Source of the DNA: Ruminococcus sp. HUN007
GTDB taxonomy: Bacteria; Bacillota; Clostridia; Oscillospirales; Ruminococcaceae
Assembly (NCBI RefSeq): GCF_000712055.1
Contig: NZ_JOOA01000002.1
Coordinates: forward strand, 1,922,001-1,986,000
Direction of reading: 5' to 3'
Length of the DNA stretch: 64,000 nucleotides
Position 1 is the stretch's first letter. Each line of letters starts with the position of its first letter. Of the stretch, positions 60,445 to 64,000 are shown one piece after another. Below the pieces are notes generated by a model. That model was not told the DNA's origin and searched no databases. It saw only the letters and a list, made by a program, of their open reading frames with translations. The position numbers were made by a program, and so were the translations under genes.

Positions 60445-61392
60445 ATGAAAGCGAAAAAAATGTTATCGATAGTATCAGCAGTTCTCATTTGTACTTTTTC
60501 CTGTGCAACATCATTGGTATCTGCCTATACTCCTACAATAGAACAGGTAAATGATTACGATCCTAAAATGCTCGTTAAACACTACCTTGACTCAGGTATG
60601 GACAAAAATGAGATACTCGAACAGTTTGATACAGCAACAAAACTACCTTTAGAATTAACTGTTCAAAACAGCTATGAGCCCGAGATTATTGATTTTTATG
60701 TAAAGAATAATCTGCACTCAAAAAAAACAATCGATCCAAAAGATGATTTTGTTACGAAAGCTGATAATCCTGATCTCAGTACATGTAAAATATGGACGAC
60801 AACAGATGTGTTAAAAGAGATCATGAACCAGGAATGGTATGTTTCTTATGAGTTTTCAGTTTCTAACGTTAAAACTGCTGAAGAGATAAAAACAATACAT
60901 TTAGATGATTATCGTGGAAACGTAGAAAAAAATAAAACTGATTCGATTCAGATATTTGTAGGTTGGAATAGAGAAATGAGTCCTGAGGAAATACAGGAGC
61001 ATCTCTCGCCGAACGCAAAGATAATTTTTAAGATGGACGAAAATCCAAATAATATTAAGTATTATCAGCTGGAAATACCAAAGAGTGAGGCTGAATATTA
61101 TGCTGAATTGTATGAGGACGAGAAAAAAGAATATGCAGTTACTTTTATTTCTTGTGCCTCTTTTACAGAAGAAGATTCATTATCGAATTCAGATGATACC
61201 GGTGATGTTTTTTCAGACGGTTCAATTGATGTTACAGACCTTACAGCTCTTTCTCTCACACTTTTAGGCGATATGGACTTAACAGCAGAGCAGCAGAAAG
61301 CTGCTGACGTTGACGGTGACGGAGCTGTTACACTCGCTGACCTTGCAAGACTTCAGCAGTATCTTTCAAAGAAGATAGATTCTCTAAGATAA
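60445..61392 (+). CDS. Secreted protein with C-terminal dockerin
   Basis: 315 residues from ATG 60445 (ACGGAG upstream). Signal peptide to about residue 27 (FSCATSLVSA), an unknown domain (about 28-240, with WYVSYEFSVSNVKTAEEI and QIFVGWNREMSPEEIQEHL) and a type I dockerin at about 250-315 (DGSIDVTDLTALSLTLLGD, DVDGDGAVTLADLARLQQYL). It starts 19 bp after the subtilase gene, so the two are co-transcribed; it could be a substrate, inhibitor or anchoring partner. Confidence 0.85.
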   Translation: MKAKKMLSIVSAVLICTFSCATSLVSAYTPTIEQVNDYDPKMLVKHYLDSGMDKNEILEQFDTATKLPLELTVQNSYEPEIIDFYVKNNLHSKKTIDPKDDFVTKADNPDLSTCKIWTTTDVLKEIMNQEWYVSYEFSVSNVKTAEEIKTIHLDDYRGNVEKNKTDSIQIFVGWNREMSPEEIQEHLSPNAKIIFKMDENPNNIKYYQLEIPKSEAEYYAELYEDEKKEYAVTFISCASFTEEDSLSNSDDTGDVFSDGSIDVTDLTALSLTLLGDMDLTAEQQKAADVDGDGAVTLADLARLQQYLSKKIDSLR

Positions 61393-61442
61393 AAGCATAT
61401 CTTATAATTAGGCAAATGGTGTATAATAAGAGTTAATAATCA

Positions 61443-61556
61443 AATGCGGAAGTCTCCGATAAAGAGATTTCCGCATTTTCTATATGCTGAAACGGTATCA
61501 GGCATCGCGATGCCTGATACTATCAATTAGCTGCCTCCGGCAGCTCACCATTTGAC
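61443..61556 (+). repeat. Terminator plus structured repeat C, copy 3
   Basis: Terminator AATGCGGAAGTCTC / GAGATTTCCGCATT, then GTATCAGGC/GCCTGATAC (compensatory change relative to GTATCCGGC/GCCGGATAC), GCTGCCTCCGGCAGC and the start of the third hairpin, which is cut after CTCACCATTTG. Confidence 0.8.
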
Positions 61557-61578
61557 AGCGCATACGGGGTATAGAAAT

Positions 61579-61620
61579 CTGTGGAAAAATCATGCTGTAT
61601 CTGATATAATTATAGTAAGC
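61579..61620 (+). promoter_or_regulatory. Promoter of the WYL regulator gene
   Basis: TGGAAA (61582-61587), 17 bp, TATAAT (61605-61610); identical 42 bp at 50521-50562. Confidence 0.75.
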
Positions 61621-61668
61621 GAAAACAACATTCACTGTTAATTACGGTTTAAATAAAGAGGACATCAA

Positions 61669-62574
61669 TTGAAAATAGAACGACTGATAGGAATACTGTC
61701 AATTCTCCTGCAGAAGGATAAAGTTACATCGTCGGCGCTGGCAGAGAAGTTTGAGGTGTCACGGCGGACTATTCTCCGTGATATCGATACGCTTAATATT
61801 TCGGGGATACCGATAGTATCTGACCGCGGAAACGGCGGCGGTATTTCGATAATGGACGGATACCGCATCGACCGGACACTGCTTTCATCGGATGATATGC
61901 AGGCAATACTTTCAGGACTCCGCAGTCTTGACAGCGTAAGCGGAACAGGCAGATACCGCCAGCTTATGGAAAGGATCAAAGCAGATGAGACTGCTGTAAA
62001 TGCAGGAAATCATATAATAATCGACCTTTCAAACTGGGACAAACGTACTGTTGCCGACAAGATAGAGCTCATTAAAACTGCAATGGAGCAGAGAAAAACC
62101 ATCTCATTCTGTTACTGCTCTCCGAACGGGGAAAGTAAACGCGAGATTGAACCTTATCACCTCATTTTTCAGTGGGCTTCATGGTACGTATGGGGCTACT
62201 GCAGAAAGCGCAGGGATTACCGTATGTTCAAACTCACTCGAATGACCGGACTTACACTGACCGATCAACAGTTCGGCGAAAGGGAGGTACCCGAATATAC
62301 ATGCGATAAGCTACGCCATATAAACGGCGATATCAAAGCGACTGTACGCTTCGATAAATCCCAGAAATGGCGGCTTATCGATGAATTCGGTCCTGATCTG
62401 ATCCGGTATGACGATGGCGGAAACATCATACTCGATTTTTTCTGGTCAGATGTGCCGGCTCTGTACAGTTACGTTCTGTCATACGGTGACACTGCGGAAA
62501 TAATCTCACCGGAGGAATACCGTACCGGATTTAAAGATCTTCTGAAAAAGACAGAAAAGAAATACGAAATATGA
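61669..62574 (+). CDS. WYL-domain transcriptional regulator (YafY/DeoR-like)
   Basis: 301 residues. N-terminal helix-turn-helix (LIGILSILLQKDKVTSSALAEKFEVSRRTILRD) and a WYL domain at about 140-210 (EPYHLIFQWASWYVWGYCRKRRDYRMFKLTRM), then a WCX-type C-terminal extension. Starts at TTG 61669 with AAAGAGG. WYL domains sense ligands such as nucleic acids or small molecules. It precedes the VOC gene and likely controls it. Confidence 0.88.
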   Translation: MKIERLIGILSILLQKDKVTSSALAEKFEVSRRTILRDIDTLNISGIPIVSDRGNGGGISIMDGYRIDRTLLSSDDMQAILSGLRSLDSVSGTGRYRQLMERIKADETAVNAGNHIIIDLSNWDKRTVADKIELIKTAMEQRKTISFCYCSPNGESKREIEPYHLIFQWASWYVWGYCRKRRDYRMFKLTRMTGLTLTDQQFGEREVPEYTCDKLRHINGDIKATVRFDKSQKWRLIDEFGPDLIRYDDGGNIILDFFWSDVPALYSYVLSYGDTAEIISPEEYRTGFKDLLKKTEKKYEI

Positions 62575-62637
62575 CAGCCTTGTGTCACATTTGATATGAT
62601 ATCATAAGCATACCATAAAAACAGGGAGGTATGCTTT

Positions 62638-62736
62638 ATGCATTACGAGATCATTAGAATACCATGCTGTGGTGAACGTAAAAATCTGACCACGTTCACT
62701 GTAAATAATAACTCTGAAAAGGAGCAGACACTATGA
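62638..62736 (+). CDS. Possible 32-aa leader peptide coupled to VOC copy 2
   Basis: ATG 62638 after GGGAGGTATGCTTT encodes MHYEIIRIPCCGERKNLTTF and 12 more residues; its TGA overlaps the ATG of the VOC gene. The first half is missing upstream of copy 1. A palindromic TATGATATCATA lies 25 bp before it. Could be a coupling peptide or a remnant. Confidence 0.35.
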   Translation: MHYEIIRIPCCGERKNLTTFTVNNNSEKEQTL

Positions 62737-63146
62737 GACTTGACGGATTTGGCATTTTTGTAAACGACATGGCGAAGATGATACGCTTCTACCGTGATGT
62801 GCTCGGCTTTGAAATAAAGGAAGATGAGAACACATCAAATGTGTATCTCAAAAAGGACGGCACACTGTTTCTTCTGTACGGAAGAAAAGACTTCGAAAAA
62901 ATGACTAACCAGAAATACGGTTACGCCGAAGGCAAAAACGGACATTTCGAGCTCGCACTCTACGTTGATACTTTCGACGAAGTAGACAGGGCTTTCGCCG
63001 ACGTGATAAGCAAGGGGGCAGAACCGGTAATGGAACCGACCACCGAACCATGGGGACAGCGCACCTGCTATATCGCTGATCAGGAAGGAAACATTATAGA
63101 GATCGGCTCATTCGGTAAGCCGTTTGAAACAAAAGACAACGAATAA
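62733..63146 (+). CDS. VOC-family protein, copy 2
   Basis: 137 residues, identical to copy 1 (50632-51045) except Gln for Pro near residue 116 and Glu for Asp near residue 132. The DNA is almost unchanged from 62667 through the terminator to about 63210. It lies behind the WYL gene, probably the ancestral arrangement. Confidence 0.85.
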   Translation: MRLDGFGIFVNDMAKMIRFYRDVLGFEIKEDENTSNVYLKKDGTLFLLYGRKDFEKMTNQKYGYAEGKNGHFELALYVDTFDEVDRAFADVISKGAEPVMEPTTEPWGQRTCYIADQEGNIIEIGSFGKPFETKDNE

Positions 63147-63154
63147 AACAGATA

Positions 63155-63190
63155 CCCCTCTGTCGAAGACATACGGCAGAGGGGCTTTCT
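63155..63190 (+). terminator. Terminator of VOC copy 2
   Basis: CCCCTCTG (63155-63162) / CAGAGGGG (63177-63184) followed by CTTTCTG. Confidence 0.8.
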
Positions 63191-63369
63191 GTCAAAGGAT
63201 AAACCATCATGATTCTGACTCTTATCCAGGGGAATTACAGTTATGTCCGAAAAAATCATATAATTTCGTATTTTTATTGACTTAAAAATCATAGAAGTCT
63301 GCAATGTTTTTTACCTTGATTTATGGAAATCAATATGGTATAATAATGTCAGAAAACATCAAAGAAAGT

Positions 63370-63706
63370 AAAATATAAATATATAAACGGAGCGACTGAC
63401 AAAGATGGAGATACATCCGATCTTGCCAAGCTTGTACATGATTTCAGATGTTCACAGGCAAGCGACATGCTTACCAAACCGCTTGCAGATAAAACAAAAA
63501 TGCTAAAGGAAACACCGGAAGGAGTTGATACTATGTGTAAGGCTATTGAAGAAAACAATAAAAGAATATTGAAAAACAAAGAAATAGAAATTGCGGTTAA
63601 TCTTATTCGTACAGGTATGATGTCATATAGTGTCATAGCTGAATGTACAGGTCTTGCTGTAGAAGAAGTTGAAAAGCTTGCAGAAACTCTGAACCACAGC
63701 GCCTGA
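63370..63706 (+). pseudogene. C-terminal remnant of an Rpn-family nuclease gene
   Basis: The frame reads VKYKYINGATDKDGDTSDLA, then KLVHDFRCSQASDMLTKPLA, a KETPEGVDTMCKAIEENN motif and IEIAVNLIRTGMMSYSVIAE to the end. This matches the C-terminal part of Rpn/PD-(D/E)XK transposase-like nucleases; the catalytic N-terminal half is missing. An ATG at 63467 exists but lacks context. Confidence 0.75.
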
Positions 63707-63763
63707 TGATACGATTTATTCACGATAACGCATTAATCAGTAAACATTACATACCATAGCAAC

Positions 63764-63804
63764 AAAGCTCTCGGAAAACGCAGCCAGCGTCATCTGAGAG
63801 CTTT
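63764..63804 (+). terminator. Hairpin terminator after the Rpn remnant
   Basis: AAAGCTCTC (63764-63772) / GAGAGCTTT (63796-63804) followed by ATTGTTATTATT. The gap 63805-63936 holds no other clear feature. Confidence 0.7.
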
Positions 63805-63936
63805 ATTGTTATTATTCACAATTGCTGCGTAGGCTATTTATGAGTTTCTACAAACTTCAAAAAATTTTGTTAGAAATCTCTTCGGGAAGACACTGTATTT
63901 ATAGAAGGATAAATACGAATGATTTGAGGGAGGTGA

Positions 63937-64000
63937 ATGGTTCTGGAAGACGAGAAGATTATTGATCTTTACTGGGAACGCTCGGAAAGAGCAATATCAG
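63937..64000 (+). CDS. RNA polymerase sigma factor, N-terminal start (cut by window edge)
   Basis: ATG 63937 with GAGGGAGG upstream; the 21 visible codons read MVLEDEKIIDLYWERSERAI. This DEKII(D/E)LYW.R.E.AI opening is typical of ECF-type sigma factors in Ruminococcus and related Clostridia. Too little is present to assign a group. Confidence 0.6.
   Translation, partial: MVLEDEKIIDLYWERSERAIS

Overview
The window looks like chromosomal DNA of a rumen or gut Ruminococcus, close to R. flavefaciens or R. albus. Three things point there: several secreted proteins with type I dockerin modules, a GH94 cellobiose phosphorylase whose codon choice suggests high expression, and a Clostridia-type order of housekeeping genes. 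No intact rRNA or tRNA gene, CRISPR array or site-specific integrase was seen.

Layout. 1-10.9 kb (minus strand): a translation/RNA operon rimP-nusA-rnpM-ylxQ-infB-rbfA-nrnA-truB-ribF-gltX-metG (metG cut by the left edge), read from a clear promoter at 10850-10878. 10.9-13.0 kb: an IS1634-like element flanked by a 46-bp duplication that copies this promoter. 13.1-19.0 kb: accessory minus-strand genes (XRE-ImmA-PIN trio, small membrane proteins, a leucine-rich-repeat/DUF6273 pair), each unit ending at a copy of structured repeat A. 19.1-20.8 kb: GGDEF-EAL protein. 21.0-29.6 kb: seven same-orientation copies of structured repeat B separating small units (Fic protein, DUF4143 ATPase, dockerin protein, lipoprotein, immunity-like pair, type I toxin-antitoxin locus). 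29.6-38.3 kb: DUF2975/HTH pair, PatB-like lyase, dockerin-DUF4214-transglutaminase protein, frameshifted lipoprotein, cellobiose phosphorylase, second DUF4143 ATPase. 38.5-42.8 kb: thiS-thiG-thiH-thiE, interrupted between thiG and thiH by a 1.24-kb one-gene insertion that regenerates the thiG 3' end. 42.8-44.7 kb: OhrR-like regulator, glutathione peroxidase, nitroreductase. 44.7-50.4 kb: Bce-type peptide-sensing ABC transporter with two-component system. 50.5-63.7 kb: a duplicated VOC gene brackets a repeat-rich segment with two dockerin proteins, a subtilase, a broken Fic toxin-antitoxin pair, an IS element and fragments of old genes. The right edge enters a sigma-factor gene.

The most notable observations are: (1) repeat-punctuated, cassette-like gene arrays with structured, partly covarying repeats (families A, B, C); (2) a compact par/Fst-like type I toxin-antitoxin locus at 29182-29491 with convergent promoters, a shared terminator, a 19-nt complementary repeat and a leader hairpin hiding the ribosome-binding site; (3) 33-bp iterated motifs upstream of two paralogous ATPases; (4) the insertion that duplicates the thiG 3' end; (5) three A8 tracts at which losing one A would restore a longer reading frame. 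Functions are assigned from motif recognition by eye; no database search was run.
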